The notes beneath the pieces are model-generated. The model was not told the origin of the DNA. It did no database searches and saw nothing but the letters and a program-made list of their open reading frames with translations. Shown here one piece after another: positions 51,597 through 61,564 of a DNA stretch of 64,000 nt. The stretch is from Heligmosomoides polygyrus polygyrus. Taxonomy: Eukaryota; Nematoda; Chromadorea; Rhabditida; Heligmosomidae. The first letter of the stretch is position 1. Every line of letters starts with the position of its first letter. Position numbers and translations under genes: made by a program. The DNA is taken from contig OX377202.1 in the NCBI GenBank assembly GCA_947396885.1, positions 109,014,221-109,078,220 of the forward strand, read 5' to 3'.

Positions 51597-51867
51597 AGGC
51601 AAAGCGATATTTTATTGCTAAGCTGGTCGAAATCCTACTCGGATCACTTATTTCCACTTTAAAGTGTTTATGATAATAGAGGCAGCGTACATCTTCAGAA
51701 CAGGAGATTACAGCGACGGAGACGATAAGAACTACGGGAAGAAAAAAGTTTCCGCATTGCAGATGGTGACATTACCAATCTTTTAGCACCCGAAGTGATC
51801 CCACAGAGCGTTTCTCAACCTAATGGAAGTGTGCACATGTTATGGTCGTATGTGACGCAATATAGAC

Positions 51868-52067
51868 GATTACATGTGAACTGGTCCCCGAAAAGTTCCG
51901 TTACGCGCGAGCGGCGAGAGTCAGATGAGCAGAGTGAGTCTCCAGATTGGGCTAGGGAGGGGACTCCGGGGTGTGGCGAACAGGGAGGCGTGGAGTGCAC
52001 GAGACGACACGACGAAAAACCGCGCGCCGCCTCGGCACTACGCCAAGCGGACCAGTTCTCCGGCAAC
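51868..52067. repeat. ~205 bp dispersed repeat, copy 2
   Basis: Almost identical to 39850-40053, including the inverted GAACTGGTCC termini, 12 kb away. High identity suggests recent movement or gene conversion. Confidence 0.85.
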
Positions 52068-52360
52068 GAATATAGACCAGCTATACCGCTCATGAATAGC
52101 TAGGAATGGTAATGAGTGACATCCGCTACGTAGGAATGACACATCCCGCAACTAAGGCGGTTTTCGCGCTCCACTGATAACATGCCACGCGTCCGACGGA
52201 GAGATTCCGTTCTGCAGTGCCGCGTACGCCCGCGAAATGCTTTCTTTGAAAGCTTCGTTAGATTAATTCAAGGCAAAACGTGCTTTTATATTGTTTACAC
52301 TGTTCCTGGCAGGCCCAACAACTGCTGTGATCATTTCTACCAGAGCGGATTGGAAATGAA

Positions 52361-55300
52361 ATGTCTACAAGTAGCAGACTACGGCTAAATGTGAGTTTGT
52401 GCTGTTCTTCATAGTTTTTTTTTTGCAATTTCCCTGGCCAAAATAGCAACAGTTCTTCTTTAGGACTTCAGTGATCTACAAGAAATAGGTCGAGGCGGGT
52501 TCGGTATAGTGTACGCTGCCACTCAACCGAATGGTGAGCGTGTCGCGCTCAAGAAGGTGGGTCTCCGCTTTTTATGTTGTTTGAGGCGCTTTGCCTATTC
52601 ATTTAACTGGCGACTAAACACCGAAGGGTAGCGACGAATTGCTCGCTACAAAATTGATTTACAAAAAAAAAATGTAATTACGCTCGAAGCACTTTTCTCA
52701 ACTCGCCGATACACTTACAACCGGAAAAAAACCCGTCCGAGTTGTCCGGGGTGCAACGCCCATAGCCGCGCGGTTCAAACATGGTTTTTATTAACCATGG
52801 AAAGCCCTTACTACACGCTTTATACGTTAGAGCCAGGGATTAAGGGCATTAACGATGCTACGACGCTCTATGGGATTTTGTGCCAGAGTCAGAAGCTCTC
52901 CCCGCCCCCCCCCCCCCGACCCTATTTGCGCTGGAGTATCACTAGCTGATTAGCAGAGCGATAGGCAACTCGGTCCCGTAACGATTTCCCTGAATTTCAG
53001 TCCGAAACTGCGGTGAATAACTCAGACGGGTTTTTTTTCCGGTTGTAAGTTTATCAAGCACTCTTTTCTGAAAGTACTGGGGCTTGTGAAGTCACTAGAG
53101 CTTTCCCTCCCTGTCTCGCTTGGTTTATTTATTTATTTCAGTGTTTCAAGCGTGACTACATGCGTAAATCGTGTGACAATAAAACGATTTGAAGTAAATT
53201 TGAAGAATTAGGTGAGGTAATGCAACGAATATCAAGAAATCCTAACGAAATCGAGTGCAATTCGTCGTTGAAACGCCGACAATAACATACTATCAACGTC
53301 CTCTTTCTCAGCAGAGCGTTGAGCTCCTTGAGGCTTTTGTAGATCACGAAACTTGTCTAACTTTCGGTCTTGAAATTGACATGAAGAATGGGAGATTCGC
53401 TGTTCTGCTAGCTGATCCTCCCTTTCAGAACATTGAGTTTAGTATTCAGGTAGAAAGGTTCAGGTAGAAGAATGAGAGACTTTTCAGTGAATCTTGCATC
53501 TGATGGAGTGCGAGAAATGCAATGCATGATTACATCTGGTTGCTAGTTATTTCACTGCAGAGGAATAAAACTGAGGGCTTCCAATTGCAGCTGACTCGAC
53601 ATTGTGATACACTACGACCGTAGAAGTCAAGTGCAGTCCAATTTAGGCGCTGCGTTAAAAGATGTAAGGATACGGATAAAGGGCAGCGTTACGTAGTCCT
53701 ACTTGGGATGCGCCACACATTCTACTTCTACGGGAATGCGCATTTGGCTATCCAATGACTTGCGGTGGCCAGCCGATGAACAAGTCAGCGCTTTATCCTT
53801 ACCGGACAATTCTGGTACCGATTCACTAACTCCGGAGAGATGGAAGGTTTGGTTGGCTTGGGGCAGGAAATAAGAACCAGGAACCAGGTATCGAGTGCAC
53901 GCGACAGTCGGCGCCTCCTCCGACTGCGCTGCACGCGCCCGTTGAAAGATGTAGATGCATAAAATTTAATGGTCTTTATTACGAGCAGTACAAGTTCTTG
54001 AAATTTCGGCCGATTACGGTAGGTTATGGTAGGTACGGGTGCCAAGGCTGTCGAGGTCATAATCACCGATTTCGCCCAAGCTTTGCCTAGGGGGATGTTT
54101 GGGGTGCTGATAATGAACCATGACATCCGTTTTTCGTTTTACACTGGAGTACTGTAGGTTACGACAGGTACTGATGACTAAGATGTGGCCGAGATATGAA
54201 TAGTCACCGGTACCTACCGTAACCTATCACACTCCAGCGTTAAACGAAAAAGGGATGTCAGGTTCATGATCAGTACCCCAAACAACCCCCTAGGCGAAGT
54301 TTGGGAGAATGTTTTTCGACCTCTCCTCGACCCCTGGAGCATCTCTTACTTCACACTTTAGTTTCTTCGATGCTCTGTGCTTTTCGTTAATTTCCTTCGC
54401 GTTCTTCGTCGTGTTCGACCAGTAAACACGAAAGACTTCATGGAATGACAAAAGAACACAAAAAACGCAAAGGGGAAGGAAATTTTGAACGAATTACATT
54501 CACGTAGTCAACACTACCACGCACTGGTCCACCAAGGACACTCTACTGCCCTGTTGTTCTACGACCTCGCGAACACTGTTGGAAAACTCGCCCTTTTCTT
54601 AGCGGGCAACTCGTCGCTACCCTTGGTACTTTGGCCGCGACTCGCGACTACTTGTTTGTGGTGTTTTCTGGTGCTTTTTAAACCTACTAACCAAAACGCA
54701 TATTGCTCAGATTTGTTCAAGAGCAGCAGCTGAACGTATTAAAAGTGAGGTCCGAGCAATACGATGCCTTCGCCATCCGAATATAGTACAGGTAATGTTT
54801 ACGGTTCACTTGAATTTCTGTGCTTCATAGAGATTCTAACTAGCTTTTTCTTCCAGTTTTTCGAAGACTTCATTGATGGCAGCGATACGTATGTGGTGAT
54901 GGAGCTGTGTGAGCTGGGATCTATGCGTGCATACGTTAAGAAGAACGGTCCTCTAAGTGATCGGGCAGGTAAGTATTCAGAAGATTGGGGTTCACAGTGT
55001 TTCTGATAGTATTTCGGATGCTATTTCGTACTCGAATTCGCTTCTATCATTTGTTCCTAAGGCCCCGTTTATAGTTCCAACGCCGAGCGACATGACGGTA
55101 TGTGAAGTGGCCAAATTGATCGCTCGCATCGCTCAATCAATATGGTCACTATACGTGGCGTCGCGTCGCTCGGCGTCGTAGTATAAACGGGGCCTAAGGC
55201 CTTCGTGGCGTCGCATCGCGCGCCGCGACGAAGTATAAACGGGGCCTAAGGGAAACTGTAGGAAGAAGAAGCATCGCGGTTTCGTAATTGTGTGGGACCA

Positions 55301-58300
55301 GTGCAGGTATGTGCTATATAGATTTCCTTGCTTATTCGACGTCTAATCCTCTTTTGATATTGATAAACTGTGTGAATTGTTCTGAGATGGTCAATCGGCC
55401 TTTTCTAGAGAACTAAAAGAGGTCTTGATGAGGTAAAGTACCCCATATTTACCAGGTAATGCTACGGGCTGTGCGGCATCGTCCACTTGTACACTGGTCC
55501 CAACCAATTAGGATAGGAAACCGCGTGAAGGTCACTCGAGAAGTTGGTCGTTACCTGTACATTTCAGCGGCCTATGTGCTCAGACAAATCATCAGTGCTG
55601 TCAAATATATGCACAGAGAGGGTGTACTGCATCGGGACCTCTCCACTGGCAATGTGCTGATCAGCAGAATCTTTTCGCCAGAGAAGATATCCGTGGTGAG
55701 CTTTCGCTTATCTTTTGGTTGAGTTGCTCGCGTTTTTGCTTTTGTAAATGATAGTCGAATGGAAGTGGCACGGCCGGCAGGAGAAGCCGATTGTGAGAAC
55801 TCTGAATCGTTTTTTTGTGTTTGTTGTTGCGGTTAGGACAGCCTTAGAAGGAAGTGTGCCCTCTTTTTGAATGGTCATTAAATTCTCATCGTTTCAGCTA
55901 CTTAAAAGGTCTATAGCTTATTCTATAAAACACGGATATGAAAATCTTTGAATCTGTCAGTTCTTGAGGTTGCGCCAAGCGCTAATTTAGCGATGTTCAC
56001 TTGATTGGAGGTGAGAATTCCGCTCATTAGGATCTTTAGATCTATCCTACTCGGGGGTCCACAGAATTAAAAATTATGTAACAAATTGACTTCAGACTTG
56101 CTAATGTCTTGTGCTCCAGAAGTTGTGCGACTTTGGCCTTGCGACACATCTGCGAAAAGGCGAAACTGCATGTACGGTAGTGGGAACGCCTGGATACATT
56201 GCGCCGTAAGCACACTTTCCACTTGACTGTGTGACGTTAAACGTAACCTTTGATGCAGTCAGGTCTTCAAGCAGGAGTACGACCAAGCAGCCGATGTCTA
56301 CTCACTGGGCGGTGTGTTGTACACGATGCTGACTGGAAATGACCCGCCTTCGAAGGGTAAGGCGTAGCTGCTTAGTTATCGAGTGACCTTCTCCCCACGT
56401 CACAGCTTCCAGGCCCAATGCGTTTCGATGGGCTTGGAATGTCGGCTGTGGAGTTGATTGAGCGCATGATGGAGGCGGACGCCAGCAAGAGAATTGCTCT
56501 GAATGGTGAGTGAATTCTGATACTTGAAGGCAAGCAAATCTGATTTTTCTTTGTTCTCAGACATTCAACAGTCAGCATTCATGGTAGACTACTGTGATAA
56601 CGCATCGTCTGTCTCACGAGATTGGTCTGCAATGGGTGATCGTGGCTACATAGCTCGATCTCGAGAGCGACGTCATTCGCGGGAGTACCCCAGTGAGCGG
56701 AGAAGTGGCTACGAGAGGGCCCGTGAGGTGAGGATTTATTTTGATCTCTTTGCCCAGCCTAGGTCTTGTTCATACTTCCAGTCGCTGTGACCAGGAGACG
56801 CGAATTCACAAAAGAGATCGCGACCTGATTTATTAAAGAATTTGCTAAACAGCGCGCAGGGCGCTAAGAATTATGATGTAGTCGAGTTCGGGTTTAGGAC
56901 ATCTTAAGCTCGGTGCTCTTTCCGGTAAAGAATCCTTCAAATCTCAACCAATCAGATGAAATGCAAAAATACAGCAGCCCCGGAGAATCGAACCCCGACC
57001 TCACTCGCATGAAGCAACATCACTATCCACTGCGCCATTTTCGATTTTCCACGCTCACTAATCGATAATCCTCATCTGGCTGAATTGATTGTGGATGTGA
57101 TTGTGGATGAATTCGCTATAAAATTTATTCCTCTCATGACATAGTGAACGACAATTAGGTCACCTAGTAACCTAAGTGCACCTCTTTGGAGTTCTATGAG
57201 TGAGGAAGTTCGATATCGTTTGCGATTTTGGGACGGAAAGGTAATGCTTAAGCTCGCTCTCCAATTTGTAGCCATTATGTGCACAAAAAAGACCTCGTGG
57301 TCAATCCTGCGGAGGTAAAAGAGCTGTTAAGCCCTGTCTGGGCCTGTAGTTACGCTGTCATAACTGCTTCCAAAACTCCTTAAGAATAGTTTAAGAATTG
57401 AGATAGAAGATGAAGCGTTAGTCAAATCTTTTTTGTGACACGCTACGGATTCCGCTTCTAGGGGATGTCGCGAAGGCAAATTGAATGCGTATTCGGCTTA
57501 TACAATGTCTTTCGGTGGCCAGCCGATGGACAAGTCACTATTGTATCTGGAGCGACAAAGGCTATTGCCTGGATGGGAAATTCGAACTAGGAACACTGAG
57601 TCGGATGCGCGCGATAGCCGGCGCTTCCTTCAACTGCGCTACAACGCTACTGCGGTGGATATCAGTAACCTTCATTCTGAACAGGAGCTAGGCAATGCAA
57701 GTATAGACTACGGTTCTCGCTACCAACTGCTGCTCAGGTCTCTGTTTGCCTCTATAAGTATAAATTACGTTTTGGAGATTCTTAAATGCTTCTGCGAGGA
57801 GAAATCGATACAGCTGGCTTCATCTGGCCCGGCGCGGAGCGATTTAGCTATAAAATATGCCTCAGAGGTTCTTATTCCTTCTGTGACATAGGGCGGGATA
57901 ATAAGGGTCTGTTCATAGTTTGCGACAGGAGCGACAAGAGCGAGTGGTTCGAACAACCTGCGCATTGGCTTTTGCGGGGTGATCGTTTGGTATCAATCGA
58001 TCCTAGTGTTATGTATCGATACTGTAGCGAGTGAGTCGCCAGAGCAATGCTACGGATCAATTCCGAACGATCGCCCAGCAAAAGTCGATGTGCAGGTTGT
58101 TCAAACGACCACTCGCTTTTATCGCTGCTGTCGCAGACTATGAACAGACCCTTATTGCCCCGCCCTATGTTACAAAAGGAATAAGAATCTCTGAAGCATG
58201 TTTTATAGCTAGTTAGCTCCGCGGCAGCCTAGAATAGGCCACAGCTATCGGGTAGTCCATTCGGTGGATCAACAAAAAACCCTAGGGGACCACCGATATT

Positions 58301-59146
58301 GATCCTACGCGATGACTAATCGATAACGGTGACTTCCATTCGGTCGCGCATCGAGGTGACATAAGTATAAACTACGCTGTTTGTTATCATCTAGTGCAAG
58401 GCGCATTAATTTATTGAGTAGGTGTAGAGTTTCTCATATTTACAGTAATTTATCATTATTCTGCTTTATTTATTTCCACTGTAGCCGTATTTTCAGCATA
58501 GTAGAGGCGATGAACCAAGGCCAAGACGAGCTGTCAGCAATCCGCCCGTTGCTGCTAGTCGCCCTAGAACTGCCACGTGTACCGCTGACAGTGGAATCGG
58601 CAGCAGGAACGATGGGGAGGTAATACTGTCTTCCCCTTTGGGGACCAGGAGCCTTATCTAACTTCACTAGCGATATTGTAGCTGTGCTATTTAGCGAAGG
58701 GTGACTCGATGGAGCGCTAGTGCTCGTACGACAGTAACCCGTAGCTCTCGAGCTGATGCAGAACCCCTATGGCCGCTGCCTCTCCACAGATGCGGAGGAA
58801 CACGATTGTTGTCAGCTGCGGGAAGAGTGGGTTTTGAACCACTCTAAACTCTTGAAGCCCGAGAAGGACTCGTTTTCAGTATGTTATTGTCGACGACAGC
58901 CTGATGGTATTCGAGGTGGCGAACAAGAGTGGCTTCATTGCGAAGATTGTGACCATCTCGATAGATAGCCATGGCAGACAGCAAGTGAGGGATTTGTCTG
59001 ATCGTGAGTTCTAGCGAGGTACGCTGTTTAAAAGGCGAATTTCAGGTAACATTCGACAGGCCAATGAACGCGGACGTGAGACGACCGCTGGAACAAGACG
59101 CGCTGATCCCGGTTGATCGCACGTATCAGTCCACGCCCTTGACGAG
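52361..59146 (+). CDS. PLK4: PLK4/ZYG-1-type centriole duplication kinase, 12 exons seen, ~412 residues, 3' end unresolved
   Basis: Exons: 52361-52390, 52464-52556, 54711-54791, 54857-54968, 55568-55695, 56120-56205, 56259-56356, 56413-56505, 56561-56727, 58497-58619, 58889-59003, 59035-59146. Kinase domain is residues ~11-255: glycine loop GRGGFG (19-24), VALKK with Lys40, helix-C Glu54, HRDLSTGN (Asp129, Asn134), DFG (152-154), GTPGYIAPQ (170-178), DVYSLGG. HRDLSxxN plus DFGLAT...GTPxYI resembles PLK4. A basic Arg/Ser-rich stretch (SRERRHSREYPSERR) and DSGIGS (327-332), a beta-TrCP phosphodegron, follow. MVFEVANKSG...IVTISIDS then resembles polo box 1 of PLK4. Odd points: APE is APQ; the intron 59004-59034 is only 31 bp; the other polo boxes were not found, so the gene is incomplete, diverged or runs on in exons I cannot see. 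PLK4/ZYG-1 starts centriole duplication and is limited by SCF-mediated destruction. Confidence 0.85.
52708..53051. mobile_element. MITE with 25 bp terminal inverted repeats
   Basis: CACTTACAACCGGAAAAAAACCCGTC at the left and GACGGGTTTTTTTTCCGGTTGTAAGT at the right. The interior has no coding frame but contains a C-rich run (52903-52917). Lies in PLK4-gene intron 2. Confidence 0.82.
53672..53945 (-). mobile_element. SINE family A copy
   Basis: Minus strand head CGTGCAGCGCAGTCGGAGGA through to the CTTTATCCGTATCC tail. Kinase intron 2. Confidence 0.75.
54005..54320. repeat. Inverted-repeat element with TACGGTAGGTTA ends
   Basis: GATTACGGTAGGTTATGGTAGGTACGG (54012) pairs with the CCGGTACCTACCGTAACCTATC stretch near 54210, and GACATCCGTTTTTCG with CGAAAAAGGGATGTC. 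Lies in PLK4-gene intron 2. The same ends recur at 59583-59700. Confidence 0.7.
55061..55249. repeat. Palindromic H1 element, copy 9, plus an extra half copy
   Basis: GGCCCCGTTTATAGTTCCAA ... GTCGTAGTATAAACGGGGCC (to 55196), then a right half alone (55199-55249). The extra half suggests unequal exchange or slipped repair of a hairpin. Kinase intron 4. Confidence 0.83.
56935..57050 (-). mobile_element. tRNA-headed SINE family B, reversed copy
   Basis: Minus strand ATGGCGCAGTGGATAGTGAT...GTCGGGGTTCGATTCTCC head, followed by TGCATTTCATCTGATTGG body. Kinase intron 9. Confidence 0.65.
57415..57642 (-). mobile_element. SINE family A copy, decayed
   Basis: Minus strand: GTTGTAGCGCAGTTGAAGGA head, and CACCGAAAGACATTG, CGAATACGCATTC body blocks. 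An internal part is missing. Confidence 0.65.
57847..58213. repeat. H2 palindrome inside a second palindrome
   Basis: Outer arms: AGCTATAAAATATGCCTCAG...CCTTCTGTGACATAGGGCGG (57847-57896) against CCGCCCTATGTTACAAAAGG...AAGCATGTTTTATAGCT (58160-58213). Inner H2: GGGTCTGTTCATAGTTTGCG to GACTATGAACAGACCC (57903-58152). Kinase intron 9. Confidence 0.78.
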
Positions 59147-59582
59147 GTATGTGTGGAATCTTCTTTCATCATTCCTTTCGATTCGTTTTTCTTTTTCTTT
59201 GTCTTTTTGCTTCCTGTTGTTTCATTCGAATATATGCATGTGCCACCAGTACTTTCCGTAATTTCTTTAGTTCAGCTATTGTTGTAGGGCTATCTAACTA
59301 GATGTACACACTCTTTCAGTGGTCGTCAAATTCTTGTTCTAGCAAATTCAGCAGAGTTTTGTAGTTTATTTTTAAGAGCAGGAAAGGTAAAATGTTTTGA
59401 TGGGTGCTTATACCGTTTTCATCTTAGGCTGAGCAGTTTTCAATTTGAAAACAGACCCTGTTTGAAATAAAATGGACGTTTTGGAGACCAAGACGTGCGG
59501 TTTAAATAGTCCAAATTAAACTCATCCCTTGTCGTTTCGTGAATTTTTAACTCATTAAAAATTCACGAAACGACATCCGTTT

Positions 59583-59700
59583 TAAATCTCGACCCATTAC
59601 GGTAGGTTACGGTAGGTGGAGTCATGGCGAAATCGGTGATCGTGATCTCAACAGCGTTAACCACCCGTACCTACCATAACGTACCGTAATCAGTACAAGC
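59583..59700. repeat. Short relative of the TACGGTAGGTTA repeat
   Basis: ATTACGGTAGGTTACGGTAG at the left and CCGTACCTACCATAACGTACCGTAAT at the right form an inverted pair around a short centre. Confidence 0.7.
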
Positions 59701-60196
59701 GGCCGGCTCATGCAGATAGACGGGATTGTGCCGATTAGCCCCAAGAGGTGTGGATGTTGTGTTCGATGAAACTGCAGCGGTGGTGTAGTAGCGTAGAGCG
59801 TCCTACCCGGTGAAAATTCGAGTCCCGACCGGCGCTAAAGTTTTGACCGCAACTAAACATTGTTATGACAGCTTACAGGATGCGTGAAAAGTATTGACGC
59901 ACTAAACATAAACGTTAGAAATAACAACACATCAAATTGAATAACTTTATATACAAAATGTGGCGCTATGATACTACGGGGGAACCTGATATCCTCTCTC
60001 TTTCTCCATTTCTTTCAATGTAGGTTTTGAGTAAACTGACGTGGCCACGTCGCACAGGGCATGACACGTATGAACGTGTAGTTCACGCTGCAATTGACAC
60101 GTATCAACGTTGCGACGCCTCAGTGTCATTTCTTTCTTCACCTGGCTAGTCGTCGTGCCCAACCACATCCACCTCCGCAGATCACTGCCGAGGGAC

Positions 60197-60434
60197 GATG
60201 AAGGGTCTAGTGATAGGTTATCTACCGCGGGAGCGTCCGCGGTAGACAGCCTATTACTAGACCCTTCATCTTTACCTTCCTTCCTTCCTATATTCACCTT
60301 CCGTGTTGCAGGCTGTCTGTCTACGAATATGGTATACTAGCGCGGGAGTGTTCGCGGTAGTATACCATATTCGTGCAGTGCACCGCGTAAAGCTGTCTTC
60401 TCGCGCTCCAAAAACGTCAACGCGAGAAGACAGC
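60197..60434. repeat. Three consecutive hairpins with different stems and GC-rich tops
   Basis: Hairpin 1 60197-60270 (34 bp arms, loop GAGCGT). Hairpin 2 60324-60373 (21 bp arms, loop GGAGTGTT). Hairpin 3 60392-60434 (14 bp perfect arms, loop CTCCAAAAACGTCAA). The outer stem sequences are unrelated but each top is closed by CGCG-type pairs and a loop with GGAG or its complement CTCC. Confidence 0.85.
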
Positions 60435-60693
60435 CCTCCGTGTAAAACGAATGTGCTTATGCCGCAGTGAGATCTCGATCAGACTGTGATCAATTCTGGT
60501 CCGTTTCGCTATTGCATTCATTTTGAAAGGTATGTTACTTACACTTCTTTCTTGTTCTTGCTGAACGAGAATCATTGGCGAAAGTAAACACCTTTGAGTG
60601 CTCTGTTCCCCCTGTAGTATCATTGCGCCCAATGGTCTAGCAAACAGGCAGCATCACTTATATCTTATATGGGCTTCTTTGCTTCGCATTCAG

Positions 60694-60766
60694 GGAAGAA
60701 GACGACGAGGAAAGGCACCGACGGTGTGCCGCAACTAGTCCACGTCGATTTCATTCTATGCTTTGA
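60694..60766 (+). CDS. Possible last exon of the PLK4/ZYG-1-type gene
   Basis: A CGCATTCAG acceptor is followed by a frame compatible with the donor at 59146 (phase 2). It would add an acidic then basic tail of about 23 residues ending at TGA 60764. A second frame of the same exon is also open for about 27 codons. No homology is recognised and this region borders transposase debris, so it may be chance. Confidence 0.25.
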
Positions 60767-60889
60767 CCCTCAGTGACTTGATACTTTTGTGCATTCAACC
60801 TCTAAAAATGTTAAATACTCTCCAAGGACCTCCAAAGTGGTAATTCTGGCGGAAGGGTCGCTGCAAAGGAGGCGCATTCGGCCAGTATC

Positions 60890-61325
60890 TAGGTTTGTGC
60901 ATTCATCACAAGCGTCTATTGTTTTCGTGGATTCAGGAGTGAAGATAAATCAGTAGAACTATATGTCCTAAAGAAGCAACTAGTTCCCTGGCTTAAATCC
61001 ACCTTGACAGGATCCCGCAGGATTAGACTCCTGCGCAGAGTCGAGGATTGTTCAGGGCTGGCGCCGCGCAAACTTGCAGGACTTCGTTTCGGCAGAGGAA
61101 TGACCTCTGTATAGACCGGATTTGAATCCGCTGAATTACTCTATATTTGACGTTTTGGAGAACACGGCTTGCACTACTTCCCACAAAGGTGTGAAGTCAG
61201 GGAAGGTTGATCTGGTCAAAACATGGAGAGAAATCGACGTGGACCACTTGCGGCGCACCGTCGATGCCTTTCCTCGGCATCTTCGCTCCTGCATTCGCAG
61301 CAAGAGCGAGAAGCCCATATAAAAT
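60890..61325 (+). pseudogene. Tc1/mariner-type transposase C-terminal remnant
   Basis: IVFVDSGVKINQ, LKKQLVPWLKSTLTG and NPLNYSIFDVLEN...TWREIDVDHLRRTVDAFPRHLRSCIRSK follow the order of the C-terminal half of a DDE transposase (VDSGVKIN, PLDY..WDVLE, RRTVDAFPxRLRxCI). Several frame breaks and stops make it inactive. It follows the last visible kinase exons. Confidence 0.8.
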
Positions 61326-61564
61326 ACAAGTGGTGCTATTCTGTTCGCTAGATCATTACTGGCATTTTGTATATAAACTTGTTAAATTTTATGTGTTGTT
61401 ATTTATAACGCTTACGTTTAGTGCGTCAATACTTTTTACGCACCCTGTACAATCTCAGTACTAACCACATGAGGTTTAAAGAAAGTGACATGAGTGTATC
61501 TTTTTGGGAAATTCTGCACTTCATTCACTCAATTTAGAGAGAACAAGGATCGATTTGTTCTATC

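Larger units (their letters stand above)
49054..52360. other. Divergent intergenic region FIS1 to PLK4-type gene
   Basis: Both genes read outwards, so promoters should lie here, but the 3.3 kb is palindromes, a Penelope-type foldback, the RTE remnant, the purine tract and the 205 bp repeat. 52070-52360, just before the kinase ATG, is the longest part without a recognised repeat. Confidence 0.5.

Noticed and set aside
50575..51657. 360-residue minus-strand open frame rich in Phe/Leu/Val/Arg, and plus-strand Lys/Thr and Asp/Glu frames
   Set aside because: All are readings of the (GAA/GAC/GAG)n purine tract. Open in many frames by composition; no domain.
58756..58968. 70-residue frame with Cys-rich end upstream of the polo-box exon
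   Set aside because: A different frame from the polo-box match; TTTTCAG at 58882-58888 fits an acceptor instead.
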